The position numbers and the translations under genes were made by a program. Source: an uncultured Eubacteriales bacterium (GTDB lineage Bacteria > Bacillota > Clostridia > Oscillospirales > UBA644). Taken from it: DNA of 64,000 nt. The stretch lies in the NCBI GenBank assembly GCA_934501435.1, contig CAKSTW010000001.1, positions 265,231 through 329,230 on the forward strand. Reading direction: 5' to 3'. Of this stretch, positions 41,405-51,585 are shown in pieces. Under the pieces are notes generated by a model, which was not told the DNA's origin, did not search any database, and worked only from the letters and a program-made list of their open reading frames with translations. The stretch's first letter is position 1; every line of letters begins with the position of its first letter.

Positions 41405-42652
41405 TCACAGTTTTTTTATTCTGCCGCCGAGTTCCGTCAGATTTTCCTCAAGATTTTCATAGCCCCTGAAAATATGTTCCGCGGACGAGATCACGGTTTT
41501 CCCGTCGGCGGAAAGTCCCGCGATAACAAGTCCCGCGCCGCCGCGGAGGTCTGTCGCCTGAACGGACGCCGAATGGAGTTTTTTTACGCCGTCGACAAGA
41601 GCCACTCTGCCCTCCGTCGTTATTTTCGCGCCCATACGGACGAGTTCGTCTACATGCTTGAACCTGTTTTCGAATATGGTTTCGACAAAAAGAGTGTTTC
41701 CGCTCGCCGTTGAAGAAAGCGCCATAAAAGGCGCCTGTGCGTCGGTCGGAAAACCGGGGTAAGGCATTGTTCTTATCATCGGGAGCGCAGTAAGTTTTTC
41801 ACATTCGACGGATATTGCGTCTTCATAGATGTTCAGAGAACATCCCGCTTCGCCGAGTATCGACGTAACGGTGCAGAGATGCTGCGGACATACGTTTTTT
41901 ATAAGAGCGTTTCCCCTCGTTGCGGCGACGGCGCAAAGATACGTTGCTGCAACTATACGGTCGGGAATGACGCCGTGTTCGCAGCCAGAAAGTTTTTTTA
42001 CGCCCCTTATTGTTATCCTGTCGCTTCCCGCGCCCTTTATTTTTGCGCCCATTTTACGGAGAAAAACCGCCAGGTCTTCTATCTCGGGTTCTCTTGCGGC
42101 ATTATGTATTTCGGTATCTCCCTCCGCCTTTACGGCGGCGAGCATTATGTTTTCGGTCGCTCCGACGCTCGGAAAAGAAAGGTTTATCTCCGCCCCGCAA
42201 AGTCCGTTATGCGAGCACTCGAGAAAACCGTGATTTTCGTTTATTTCAACGCCCATTTTCTTAAGCGCCGAAAGGTGGATATCGATCGGGCGCCTGCCGA
42301 GTTCGCAGCCTCCCGGAAGACTTACGACCGCCTTTTTGCTCCTTGAAAGGATAGCGCCAAGAAACATTATCGACGACCTCATTTTCCGCATAAGGCAATC
42401 CGGGATCTCGTATCCGTCGGCGTTTTTTGCGTTCACCGTAATACAGTCGTCGCGCCGTGTGACTTTTGCTCCGAGCGCTCTTAAAATATCTATCGCGGCG
42501 TCGGTGTCGGTTATGTCGGGGAAGTTTCTCACAACACACTCCCCGTCCGAAAGAAGCGCCGCCGAAAGTATCGGCAGTACGCTGTTTTTCGCCCCCTGAA
42601 TACCGACGACCCCGCAAAGAGGATAGCCGCCCTCTATTAAAAGTTGAGACAC
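41405..42652 (-). CDS. murA: UDP-N-acetylglucosamine 1-carboxyvinyltransferase
   Basis: 415 residues. It makes UDP-GlcNAc-enolpyruvate, the first committed peptidoglycan step. The N-terminal GVVGIQGAKNSVLPILSAAL, the catalytic Cys loop SLPGGCELGRRPIDIHL (Cys present, so fosfomycin-type inhibition is expected), and FPTDAQAPFMAL are seen. It sits inside the dcw cluster between murG and ftsQ, where murC or murB is often found. Confidence 0.96.
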   Translation of the reverse strand: MSQLLIEGGYPLCGVVGIQGAKNSVLPILSAALLSDGECVVRNFPDITDTDAAIDILRALGAKVTRRDDCITVNAKNADGYEIPDCLMRKMRSSIMFLGAILSRSKKAVVSLPGGCELGRRPIDIHLSALKKMGVEINENHGFLECSHNGLCGAEINLSFPSVGATENIMLAAVKAEGDTEIHNAAREPEIEDLAVFLRKMGAKIKGAGSDRITIRGVKKLSGCEHGVIPDRIVAATYLCAVAATRGNALIKNVCPQHLCTVTSILGEAGCSLNIYEDAISVECEKLTALPMIRTMPYPGFPTDAQAPFMALSSTASGNTLFVETIFENRFKHVDELVRMGAKITTEGRVALVDGVKKLHSASVQATDLRGGAGLVIAGLSADGKTVISSAEHIFRGYENLEENLTELGGRIKKL

Positions 42653-42726
42653 ATTAAATTCCCCTTAAATCATAATATACGGTATTTGTTCCGATACCAA
42701 TATATTATGCAGAGAAAAAAGTCCCG

Positions 42727-43827
42727 TCACAGTATTTTCTTTATTTCGTCGTAGATACGGGAAAGAGAATCGGGATTTGCAAGTCCTTTTGCGGCAACTT
42801 CCATTGACTGTATCTCATACGGGTTCCGAATGAGTTTTTCAAGTTCTTCAAACAGATATTCGCCCGTCAGGTCCTTTTCTTCGATAAGAACGGCAGCCCC
42901 CGCGTCGCTGTATGTTTTGGCGTTGAAATACTGATGGTTTTCCGTAACATTCGGGGACGGAATAAGGATCGAAGCCCTGCCGAGAGCTGAAATTTCGGTG
43001 AGAGTCATTGCGCCGGAACGGGAAATAACCACGTCAGCCGCAGCCATAACGTCGGGCATATCGTAAATATATTTGAGAACTCTTATTCTGTCGGAAACTT
43101 TGCCCTTGAGTTTTTCGGAAAGAGTTTCATAGTCCCTTGAAGCGCCGTGAATATGGATATAGTCGGTTTTTTTATCGGAGATAAGCGCCATTTCGTAAAA
43201 AGCGTCGTTTATTTTCGTCGCGCCGAGACTTCCGCCGCAGGAAATAATGACTTTCGCATCGGTCGGCAGTCCGAGTTTTTTTCTCGACTCTTCCCTTGTT
43301 TTCCCGATAAACGCGGGATTTACGGGATTTCCGACAACGGCGCATTTTTCGGGAGCGCAGGAAAGAGGCTTGACCAAAGGAAAACTCAGAAGAACTCTGT
43401 CTGCCTTTTTGGACAGCATTTTCGTCGTAACACCCGCAAAAGCGTTTTGTTCGTGTATGACCGTTTTGCATTTCAGTTTTTCCGCTTCGGAAAGAACCGG
43501 AGCGGAAACATAGCCGCCCGTCCCTATAACGACGTCGGGACGAAATTCTCTTATGATCTTTTTGACTTTGCGGCGGGCACGCATAAATTTATCAAGAGTT
43601 TTGATATTATCGGAAAGTCCCTTTAAGGTCTTCGCTCTGGAAAGACCGCGTATCTCTATAAATTCGATGGGATACCCCGCGCGGGGAACGAGATCCGCCT
43701 CGAGCTTGTTTTCCGTTCCGATAAAAAGGATTTCGCTGTCGGGTTCTCTTTTTTTTATTTCGTCCGCAATTGAAATTGCGGGGTTGATATGTCCGGAGGT
43801 CCCTCCGCAGGCGATTATTGCTTTCAT
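42727..43827 (-). CDS. murG: Lipid II synthase MurG
   Basis: 366 residues, GT28 family. It adds GlcNAc to lipid I on the inner membrane face. The N-terminal loop ACGGTSGHINPAISIADEIK, the middle IHEQNAFAGVTTKML, and the donor site ISCGGSLGATKIND with ISRSGAMTLTEISALGRASI are present. It follows ftsW by 12 bases. Confidence 0.97.
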   Translation of the reverse strand: MKAIIACGGTSGHINPAISIADEIKKREPDSEILFIGTENKLEADLVPRAGYPIEFIEIRGLSRAKTLKGLSDNIKTLDKFMRARRKVKKIIREFRPDVVIGTGGYVSAPVLSEAEKLKCKTVIHEQNAFAGVTTKMLSKKADRVLLSFPLVKPLSCAPEKCAVVGNPVNPAFIGKTREESRKKLGLPTDAKVIISCGGSLGATKINDAFYEMALISDKKTDYIHIHGASRDYETLSEKLKGKVSDRIRVLKYIYDMPDVMAAADVVISRSGAMTLTEISALGRASILIPSPNVTENHQYFNAKTYSDAGAAVLIEEKDLTGEYLFEELEKLIRNPYEIQSMEVAAKGLANPDSLSRIYDEIKKIL

Positions 43828-43839
43828 AACTATCCTCTT

Positions 43840-45036
43840 TTATTTTTTCTTCAGCGTCGCGTATCTCGATATCTGGAGCATTATTCCGATCTCTCCGAGG
43901 AGAATTGCAAGCGCCGTGCCGCCGTAACTGAAAAACGGCAGCGATATTCCCGTAACGGGGATAAAGTTGCTGACGACCGCGAGATTCAGTATTACCTGCA
44001 GCGCGATCTGCGTCGTGATGCCGAACGCGATGAACGCCGTGAATTTATTCGGAGCGCACATGGCTATTTTTATTCCTCTCCAGATAAGGAGAACGAACAG
44101 CGCGACTATCGCGGCGACGCCGACAAAACCGAGTTCTTCGGCGACTATCGCGAAAATAAAGTCGTTCTGGGGCTCGGGGAGATAAAGATATTTCTGTCCC
44201 GACGCGCCGTAGCCCGTTCCGAAAAGTCCGCCCGACCCTATTGCGTAAAGAGACTGTCTTATCTGATATGCGTCACCCGACGGGTCAGCCTCGGGATTTA
44301 AGAAAACGTTTATTCGGGAGGTCATATAGTTTGTTCCGAACGCAACGTAAAGTAAGGCGACGGCGGCTAAAATTACGATAGGCAGTATATATCTCTTCGG
44401 ACACCCGCTCGCGATAAGCATTATTCCGCCTACGCCGAGAATCAGAATAGCGCCCGAAAGATGTGTTTCGAACAGGACAAGAAGACACGGTATCCCGAAA
44501 AGAATTCCCGGGATAAGCATCGTCGACACAAAGTTTTTCGCTTCAAAAGCATACAACTTTTCGCCCGGACGGCGTTCCTTTTTCTTCTGCACCGAGAAAT
44601 AATATGCAAGTGCAAGGATAATTGCGAGTTTTGCAATTTCCGACGGCTGGAACTGAAAACCGCCTATGTATATCCAGCGTTTCTGGTAGTCGTTCGACGG
44701 CAGGACATAAACGAGCGCCAGAAGAGCAACGCAGACGGGATACAGAACCATTATGACGGGTTTATAGAATTTATAGGGAAAAACCGAAGCGGCGCCCATG
44801 GCAAGAAGTCCGAGGACCGCCCACTGAAGTTGCTTCGAAATGTAATAGTAACTGTTTCCCTTTTCCGAAAAGGCTTTCGCGAAACTTGCGGAATAGAGCA
44901 TCGCAAGTCCGATAAGCAAAAGTGAAAGAACGAGAACGAGAAACACGAAATCGACGTTCGGGTATTTCTTCCATTTTTGAAGAAGCGGATTTTTTGCTTT
45001 TTTTTCGGTTGTCACATTTTCATTGTTTTCATTCAT
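43840..45036 (-). CDS. ftsW: SEDS peptidoglycan polymerase FtsW
   Basis: 398 residues with about ten membrane helices. SEDS family: LLIGLAMLYSAS at the start, RWIYIGGFQFQPSEIAKLAI, a catalytic Asp region near DPSGDAYQIRQSLYAIGSGG, and the C-terminal TGISLPFFSYGGTALAILL. It acts with the PBP encoded at 48905-51112. It lies 11 bases after mraY with no murD between them. Confidence 0.95.
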   Translation of the reverse strand: MNENNENVTTEKKAKNPLLQKWKKYPNVDFVFLVLVLSLLLIGLAMLYSASFAKAFSEKGNSYYYISKQLQWAVLGLLAMGAASVFPYKFYKPVIMVLYPVCVALLALVYVLPSNDYQKRWIYIGGFQFQPSEIAKLAIILALAYYFSVQKKKERRPGEKLYAFEAKNFVSTMLIPGILFGIPCLLVLFETHLSGAILILGVGGIMLIASGCPKRYILPIVILAAVALLYVAFGTNYMTSRINVFLNPEADPSGDAYQIRQSLYAIGSGGLFGTGYGASGQKYLYLPEPQNDFIFAIVAEELGFVGVAAIVALFVLLIWRGIKIAMCAPNKFTAFIAFGITTQIALQVILNLAVVSNFIPVTGISLPFFSYGGTALAILLGEIGIMLQISRYATLKKK

Positions 45037-45047
45037 AATTCAATCTC

Positions 45048-46055
45048 TCACAAAATGATCCATAATGATGCAAGAAGGCACATTACAAAGGATACCGACC
45101 CGAAAACGACGCATATCTTGTTTTCGGACCAGCCCGAAAGTTCGAAATGATGATGTATCGGCGTCATCTTGAAAAGGCGTTTGCCTTTCGTCGCCTTGAA
45201 ATAGCAGACCTGGATCATAACGGAAACCGCCTCGATAAGGTAAACGAAACCGACGATTATCAGAATGAGCGGCATATCGAGAGAAAACGCAAGAGTTACG
45301 ACCATTCCGCCGAAGAACATCGAGCCGGTGTCTCCCATAAAAACTTTCGCGGGATTTTTGTTAAAGCAGATAAATACGACGCAGCCGCCCAGAAGAGCTG
45401 CCGCCAAAATTGACAGTTCACCCGCGTTTTTCGCGACCGACGCGATTATGAAGAACGCGGAAACGGGCATTGTAACGGTCGTTGCAAGGCCGTCGATGCC
45501 GTCGGTGAGGTTTACGGCGTTTACAAATCCGACAAACGCAAGAAAGGCAAGAACATAATAGAAATAGGAAAGTTCGAGAGTAACTCCCGTAAACGGAATA
45601 TCGACCGACGTTCTGAAATTCGTGCGGATACCGTCGTAAACAAGGAAAAGAACGGCAATCATCGTCTGAATTATCAGTTTTTGCTTTTCGTTAAGTCCCT
45701 GATTATGCTTCTGCTTTATTTTTACCATATCGTCCGTAAATCCCATAAACGCAAGCAAAGTCGAGACGATAAGAGAAGCGAGTCCCGCAGACGGAAGAAT
45801 GTTTCCGACAATATATTCGCCGGAAGTGTAATACGGGAAAGCGACGCAGAAATATGCGGCATAGATCGCAATAATAAAGATAATGCCGCCCATAGTCGGT
45901 ATTCCCTGCTTTTTCTTATGCCATGTAGGTCCGTATTCGGTTATGATCTGCTGACCGAATTTCAGTTTTCTCAGGTATGCAATCATCATCGGCGCGATCA
46001 CAAGCCCGATGACAAGAGATACGAGAAACGCTATCGCCGTCCACTTTATTTCCAT
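45048..46055 (-). CDS. mraY: Phospho-MurNAc-pentapeptide transferase MraY
   Basis: 335 residues, about ten membrane helices. It makes lipid I. Family motifs are GIPTMGGIIFII, the Asp pair in GFTDDMVKIKQKHNQGL, NLTDGIDGLATT, MGDTGSMFFGG and TPIHHHFELSGWSE. It sits between murF (15-base gap) and ftsW. Confidence 0.97.
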   Translation of the reverse strand: MEIKWTAIAFLVSLVIGLVIAPMMIAYLRKLKFGQQIITEYGPTWHKKKQGIPTMGGIIFIIAIYAAYFCVAFPYYTSGEYIVGNILPSAGLASLIVSTLLAFMGFTDDMVKIKQKHNQGLNEKQKLIIQTMIAVLFLVYDGIRTNFRTSVDIPFTGVTLELSYFYYVLAFLAFVGFVNAVNLTDGIDGLATTVTMPVSAFFIIASVAKNAGELSILAAALLGGCVVFICFNKNPAKVFMGDTGSMFFGGMVVTLAFSLDMPLILIIVGFVYLIEAVSVMIQVCYFKATKGKRLFKMTPIHHHFELSGWSENKICVVFGSVSFVMCLLASLWIIL

Positions 46056-46070
46056 GATATTTCCTCCGTT

Positions 46071-47423
46071 TTATCGGTAATTTTCGGTAAAATACCTGAT
46101 TATATCTTCGGCGTGCATTCCCCTGCTCGCCTTAAAAAGAATCACGTCGCCCTTTTCGGTATTTCCGACAAGCGCTTTTGCAAGTTCGTTTTTATCCGAA
46201 AAGACCGAAATATTTTCTTTTTTTGCGCCTGCGGCAAGCGCTCCGCGGTAATAATCTTCCGCAAAGTCTCCGTAAAGATACGCCCTGTCGGTCTTTATGA
46301 GCGATCTTCCGCAGTTTTCGTGAAGTTTTGCGGACATTTCGCCGAGTTCAAGCATATCTCCGAGAACCGCAACTTTTCTGCCGTTCATTTTCGAAAGTAC
46401 GTCAAGGGACGCTTCAAGGGAATTCGGCGCGGAATTATAGCAGTCGTCGTAGATCGTCACGCCCGAGGTTTTATAAATATTCTGTCTTGTCGCTCCCGCT
46501 TTATATTCTCCGAGTCCTTTTATTATATTATCCGAAGAAACTCCGAGTTTTTCCGCCGCGGCTATCGCCGCAAGCGCGTTAAGGACGTTATGTTTTCCCG
46601 GAAGACAGATATTTACTTCATAAACTCCGTTCGGGGTTTTTGCCTTAAAGGAAGAAGAGGTTTCGGTCTCTTTTATATCGTATCCGTAATAATCGAATCC
46701 GGGATCGGTTATTCCGTAAAACAGTACGTTTCCGAAAATGTTGCCGCAGGGCGCAAGCATATCGTCGTCTCCGTTAAGAATAAGGACGCCGTCGGTCATT
46801 CCGTCGATAATTTCGGTCTTTGCCCTTAAAATGTTTTCGCGCGTTTTGAGATGTTCTATATGAGAATATCCGATATTCGTTATAACTCCTATATCGGGAC
46901 GCGCGATTTTCGAGAGCAGGGATATTTCTCCGAGTCCGGACATTCCCATCTCAACGACCGCCGCGTCGTCGGTCTTTTCTATTCCGAGAACTGTTATCGG
47001 AACGCCCGTTTCGCTGTTTTTGTTTCCGTCGGTCTTATGAACGGAAAGCTGTGATGAAAGCGCCGCCGCGATAAATTCTTTCGTGGTGGTTTTTCCCACG
47101 CTTCCCGTGACTCCTACAATTTTGCAATCAAGCGTTTTTCTGTATCCGAAAGCCGCCTGCTGCAAGGCTTTCACGGTATCGGGCACTTTGATATAGGGAG
47201 TATTTATATCGAGTTTTCTGTCTGCAAGAACGCAAACGGCTCCGTTTTCGACGGCGCTTCCCGCATATTTGTGTCCGTCGGTCCTCTCTCCTTTGATACA
47301 GACGAACATGTCTCCTTTTTTTACGGCGCCCGAATCGGTCGCAATTCCCGTTATCTCGGTATCGTTCCCGATAAGTTCCGCCTTTTCGGCATATTTTACA
47401 AATTCGACGGCGTTAATCTTCAT
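46071..47423 (-). CDS. murF: UDP-MurNAc-tripeptide--D-Ala-D-Ala ligase
   Basis: About 450 residues. Mur ligase with the ATP loop VTGSVGKTTTKEFIAAAL near residue 107, the central-domain GMSGLGEISLLSKIARPD, and NALAAIAAAEKLGV. The C-terminal YDDCYNSAPNSLEASL is the MurF motif. The ATG at 47423 has AAAGGA upstream; a TTG two codons earlier is less likely. It overlaps murE by 11 bases. Confidence 0.96.
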   Translation of the reverse strand: MKINAVEFVKYAEKAELIGNDTEITGIATDSGAVKKGDMFVCIKGERTDGHKYAGSAVENGAVCVLADRKLDINTPYIKVPDTVKALQQAAFGYRKTLDCKIVGVTGSVGKTTTKEFIAAALSSQLSVHKTDGNKNSETGVPITVLGIEKTDDAAVVEMGMSGLGEISLLSKIARPDIGVITNIGYSHIEHLKTRENILRAKTEIIDGMTDGVLILNGDDDMLAPCGNIFGNVLFYGITDPGFDYYGYDIKETETSSSFKAKTPNGVYEVNICLPGKHNVLNALAAIAAAEKLGVSSDNIIKGLGEYKAGATRQNIYKTSGVTIYDDCYNSAPNSLEASLDVLSKMNGRKVAVLGDMLELGEMSAKLHENCGRSLIKTDRAYLYGDFAEDYYRGALAAGAKKENISVFSDKNELAKALVGNTEKGDVILFKASRGMHAEDIIRYFTENYR

Positions 47424-48861
47424 AATCAAGTTCCTTTAATATTTCAAAAACTGTCTCTCTGTCGGATATTTTAACAATTCTGTTTGACACTATTTGTTTT
47501 TTTTCGTGACCTTTTCCCGAAATCAGAACAGTATCTCCTCTTTTTGCAAGAAAAACGGCTTTTCTTATTGCTCGGTAACGGTTTATTTCAACCGCAAAAT
47601 TATCTTTTGAAATGCCCGAAACTATATCGTCCGCTATTTTGTAAGGGTCTTCGTGACGCGGATTATCCGACGTCACGATAACGATATCCGCATTTTCCGA
47701 CGCGATCTTTCCCATTTCGGGACGCTTTGCCGAATCTCTGTTTCCCCCGCAGCCGAAAACAAAAATAATACGGCCCGAAGTAAAAGTTTTTACGGTTTTC
47801 AGAATATTAAAAACAGCGTCGGGAGTATGTGCATAATCTATCAGAATGTTTATTCCGAGTTTATTTCCGACAGGTTCGCACCTACCCTCCGCCCCCTTGA
47901 AAGAAGAGAGAGCAGCAAGCGTTTTTTCGGGTTGAAGTCCGAGAATTTCGGAGGCAGCGAACGCCGCAAGCGCATTTGAAAGATTATGTCTGCCGACAAC
48001 GCGCAGCAAAACGGGATATTCGCAAAATTCCGTTTCGAAAACTGCGGAAATATTGTTTCTGTCTCCGAGAAACGGAGAAAAGACCGCGTTTTTGCAGAAA
48101 TAATCGGCATTTTTATCTTCAAGCGAAAAGGTCTTCGCATCTGGGAAAGTAAAAAACGGTCTCCCCTCTTCGCAATCAAGGTTCGCAAGTGTTTTTTTTG
48201 ATGAATGAAAAAGACGGAGTTTGGTTTCTTTATAATCGGCGAAAGTCGGGTGATAATCGGAATGTTCGGGCGTGATATTGGTAAATATGCCGAGATCGAA
48301 ATTTATCCCCGCGACCCGCTCCTGCTTTAACGCATGGGAAGAAACTTCCGAAACGCAGTATTCGCACCCCGCATTCTCAGCCTCTGCAAGAAAAGAGTGA
48401 AGCAATATCGGCGTCGGGGTCGTATATTCGCTTTCGTATATTTTTTCGTTTATGCGGTTCTTTACAGTCCCAGTAAGCGCAGCCTTTCTCCCGTTTTCCA
48501 GAAGACAGGCAAAGATCATTTCGGCGACCGTTGTTTTGCCGTTTGTTCCCGTTATCCCGACAAACTTCATTCCGCTTTTATTGGTACCGAAGAAATTTGC
48601 CGCAAAAAGAGCCTCGGTTTTTCGGATATTGCCGACGACGATATTCGGTATTTGAGTTTTCAGCGGTATTTCGGAAACGACTGCCGCCGCCCCTCTTTTT
48701 TCCGCCTCTTTCACATAAGAAGCCGCGTCGAATTTTTCGCCCTTTATCGCGAAAAAAAGACTTCCGCCGCAAATGTCGTCAAGCCTGTCGGCAAGCGACG
48801 TTATTTCGGTATCAAAACGGTTCTCCGCTTTTGTCCCGGCTGAAATTTCAGATAAACGCAT
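47413..48861 (-). CDS. murE: UDP-MurNAc-tripeptide synthetase MurE
   Basis: 482 residues. The ATP loop is VGITGTNGKTTVAEMIFACL near residue 103, and the UDP-sugar-binding part contains FFAIKGEKFDAASYV. The residue-specificity loop reads TSDNPRHEDPYKIADDIV. DNPR is typical of meso-diaminopimelate-adding enzymes, so the wall is probably of the mDAP type. GGAGAT lies before the ATG. It follows the PBP gene by 43 bases. Confidence 0.96.
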   Translation of the reverse strand: MRLSEISAGTKAENRFDTEITSLADRLDDICGGSLFFAIKGEKFDAASYVKEAEKRGAAAVVSEIPLKTQIPNIVVGNIRKTEALFAANFFGTNKSGMKFVGITGTNGKTTVAEMIFACLLENGRKAALTGTVKNRINEKIYESEYTTPTPILLHSFLAEAENAGCEYCVSEVSSHALKQERVAGINFDLGIFTNITPEHSDYHPTFADYKETKLRLFHSSKKTLANLDCEEGRPFFTFPDAKTFSLEDKNADYFCKNAVFSPFLGDRNNISAVFETEFCEYPVLLRVVGRHNLSNALAAFAASEILGLQPEKTLAALSSFKGAEGRCEPVGNKLGINILIDYAHTPDAVFNILKTVKTFTSGRIIFVFGCGGNRDSAKRPEMGKIASENADIVIVTSDNPRHEDPYKIADDIVSGISKDNFAVEINRYRAIRKAVFLAKRGDTVLISGKGHEKKQIVSNRIVKISDRETVFEILKELDYED

Positions 48862-48904
48862 AAGAACATCTCCGTTAAAATTTTGTTCTTAAACGTCCTT
48901 TACT

Positions 48905-51112
48905 TTATTCTTTCGTTCCTATTTCAACGGTGATTACGGTTGCGGGAGAAACGGTCGAGCCTGCGGAAACGGACTGGGATATAACGACCGCGCCCGGAGT
49001 TGAAATTCCGCTGCCTTTTATCCGTATGTTGAGATTGCTGTTTATAAGAGTTCTGTTACATTCCGCCGCCGTCATTCCGATAAGGTTCGGGACCGAAACT
49101 TCGCTTTGCGGATTTTCGCCGTTTGTATAAAGGATAACGGTAGCGCCCTCCGGAAGATATTTGCCGGACGAAGGTATCTGGTGAGTAACTTCGCCGTCTC
49201 CGCCGACGATTTTCGAAGAAAAGCCCTTTGCGGAAAGCGTTTTCTGCGCTTCCGCCGTCGTCATTCCGACGGCTTCGGGGACGACCTGATAATCGACGGA
49301 ATCTTCAATATCGGGTTCGAGCCCTATAAGTTTGAGGCAATCCTGCAAAATGGATTTTGCAAGAGGCGCGGCGATAAGCGAACCGTACTGGACTTCGGAA
49401 TTCGGCTCGTCGACAACGACAAGCACGCATATCTGCGGGTCGTCGGCTGGGGCAAACCCGATAAAGGAAGCAATTTTCTTATCTACAACGCCGTCCTCGT
49501 TTTTGCTGTCGAGTTTCTGGGACGTACCCGTTTTTCCCGCGACGTGATACCCCTCGATATACGCTTTTTTGATATGTTCGGTGACCGCGTCTTCAAGATA
49601 GGAGCATATTATATCCGAATTCTCTTTCGAAACGGTCTTTCTGACGACCTTGGGGCTGTTGGAAAGCACGACGTTTCCGTTTGAATCGGTTATCTGACTG
49701 ATTATATACGGCTGCATATAGTTTCCGTCGTTCGCAACGGAGCAGACCGCCGAAATAAGTTGAAGCGGCGTAATTTTGAAGCCCTGACCGAAAGAGGACG
49801 TCGCAAGGTCAAGGTCCGAAAAAGACGAAAGCGAATAGTGGTAACCCGTCTGTTCGCCGGGGATACCCACCCCTGTTTTTTCTCTGAAACCGAAAGCCGT
49901 AATGTAATTATAAAATTTTTCCTGACCTATTCTCGATCCGAGAGTCATGAATACGGGGTTGCAGGAGTTTCCGAGCCCGTCTCTTACGGTCTCAACGCCG
50001 TGTCCCGTCCGTTTTGCGCAATGGATAACTTCCGACTGAACGACCATGCTTCCCGTACAGTTGAAAGTTTCCGTAAGGCTCACAAGATTTTCTTCGAGAG
50101 CCATGGCAAGAGTAAATATCTTGAAAGTCGAACCGGGTTCGTACTGTTCGCAGAGTTTGTTTTTCCAGAGAGTTTTGACCATGGCGTTATAAGCCTGCCA
50201 ATATTCTTCGGTGTTTTCCGTATATTTTTCTTTCAGCTGCGAAAGAACGATCTCGTCTTTTATGACAAGGTATTCGTTCGGGTCGAAATCCGGTTTTGAG
50301 GTCATTGCAAGGACTTCTCCCGTTTTCACGTTCATTACGATGCCTGCGACCCTGTTCTGAACGTTATGTTCGACCCTCGCCTCGTCGATATACTTTTCGA
50401 GAACATACTGCATCTCAAGATCGACGGTAAGCGTTATATTGTTTCCGTCCTCCGCGGCAACGTATTTTTCATACTCGAAAGGCATCGCCGTTCCGCCCTG
50501 GGTCTTTACGGAAATTCTTTTGCCCGGAGTTCCCGAAAGATAGGCGTCATAAGACATTTCAAGTCCCTCAAGCCCCTGATTGTCCGTTCCGACGAAACCG
50601 AGGACCGACGAAAGCAGGTTTCCGTGCGGATAATACCTTTTAGAGTCTTCGGATATGGAAATTATCGAAGAATAGCCCGTGTTTTCCCTTACGAAATCGT
50701 TTACGAGATTTGCTTCTTCCTCTTCAATGCGCCGCGCGACGACGGTATACGAAACTTTCTGTTGGGTCATTTTATAGACTTTATCATACGAAAGATCAAG
50801 TATCTCCGACAGATTTTTCGCGATATTCTCGGCATCCGCATCATTTTTTATCATTGTCGGAGTCATTGTGACCATATATGCGGAAGCGGAAACCGCAAGT
50901 TCGTTCCCGTTTCTGTCGAGGATAGACCCGCGTTTCGCGTCGATCGTCGTTTCCTGCGTCTGCTGATTGAGGGCTTTCCTCTGGTATTCTTCGTGCTGAA
51001 ATATTTGTATATAGAAAAATTTGCACAGAACAGCAAAGAAAGCCACCGCCAGAACCACTCTGACGATAGCCATTTTCTTATTCGTTGTCATTGGGGAGCG
51101 TTTTATGGGCAT
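48905..51112 (-). CDS. SpoVD/FtsI-type class B penicillin-binding protein with PASTA domains
   Basis: 735 residues. A short basic tail and one membrane helix (VVLAVAFFAVLCKFFYIQIF) precede the PBP dimerisation domain (RGSILDRNGNELAVSASAY). The transpeptidase has SxxK in EPGSTFKIFT, SxN in GLGNSCNPVFM and KTG in HVAGKTGTSQK. Two PASTA repeats follow (VPEAVGMTTAEAQKTL; VPNLIGMTAAECNRTL). This layout is that of SpoVD or PBP2b-like septal enzymes; one protein may serve both septum and spore cortex. The ATG at 51112 has GGAGA upstream. Confidence 0.93.
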   Translation of the reverse strand: MPIKRSPMTTNKKMAIVRVVLAVAFFAVLCKFFYIQIFQHEEYQRKALNQQTQETTIDAKRGSILDRNGNELAVSASAYMVTMTPTMIKNDADAENIAKNLSEILDLSYDKVYKMTQQKVSYTVVARRIEEEEANLVNDFVRENTGYSSIISISEDSKRYYPHGNLLSSVLGFVGTDNQGLEGLEMSYDAYLSGTPGKRISVKTQGGTAMPFEYEKYVAAEDGNNITLTVDLEMQYVLEKYIDEARVEHNVQNRVAGIVMNVKTGEVLAMTSKPDFDPNEYLVIKDEIVLSQLKEKYTENTEEYWQAYNAMVKTLWKNKLCEQYEPGSTFKIFTLAMALEENLVSLTETFNCTGSMVVQSEVIHCAKRTGHGVETVRDGLGNSCNPVFMTLGSRIGQEKFYNYITAFGFREKTGVGIPGEQTGYHYSLSSFSDLDLATSSFGQGFKITPLQLISAVCSVANDGNYMQPYIISQITDSNGNVVLSNSPKVVRKTVSKENSDIICSYLEDAVTEHIKKAYIEGYHVAGKTGTSQKLDSKNEDGVVDKKIASFIGFAPADDPQICVLVVVDEPNSEVQYGSLIAAPLAKSILQDCLKLIGLEPDIEDSVDYQVVPEAVGMTTAEAQKTLSAKGFSSKIVGGDGEVTHQIPSSGKYLPEGATVILYTNGENPQSEVSVPNLIGMTAAECNRTLINSNLNIRIKGSGISTPGAVVISQSVSAGSTVSPATVITVEIGTKE

Positions 51113-51186
51113 ATCTTTGTCTCCGTTAAAAATACACAAAAGGATAGAAGCCCCGAAAAAGACTCCTATCTCTTTTTATGTCCGAA

Positions 51187-51570
51187 TTATCTGAAATATT
51201 CTGCGATTACCGAGAATGTATTTGCTATTCCCGAAAGAAATCCATCGTCAGAGTCGTTTTTGACGACGACCGAATTGTTTTCCGACTGCTTGAGAATGTA
51301 TTCCACCTGGTAATTCGCAAGTTTCTTCATGTTGAGGTTCTGCGAAGCGTATTCTTCGACGAGCCTGTAATTTACGTTGCTCTTATACTCTATAAGAAGT
51401 CTCTTTCCCCTGTTTACTTCGTCTTCGAGTTCGGAACTGAGTTTTCTCACTTCGTAATTTTTCTCATACTGGGTTATGTAACACGGAACGTTGAGAGCCG
51501 ATACGAAAATAATCAGCGCCGATAAAATTACCGTCAGTTTTCCGTACGTTCTCTTTTTTTCTTTTTTCAT
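51187..51570 (-). CDS. ftsL: FtsL-like septum protein
   Basis: 127 residues. A basic start (MKKEKKRTYGK), one membrane helix (LTVILSALIIFVSALNVPC) and an outside coiled-coil-like stretch (VRKLSSELEDEVNRGKRLLI) fit FtsL topology. Sequence conservation in this family is low, so the call rests on topology and on position between rsmH and the septal PBP. Confidence 0.82.
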   Translation of the reverse strand: MKKEKKRTYGKLTVILSALIIFVSALNVPCYITQYEKNYEVRKLSSELEDEVNRGKRLLIEYKSNVNYRLVEEYASQNLNMKKLANYQVEYILKQSENNSVVVKNDSDDGFLSGIANTFSVIAEYFR

Positions 51571-51585
51571 TTTCGCATCTCCCCT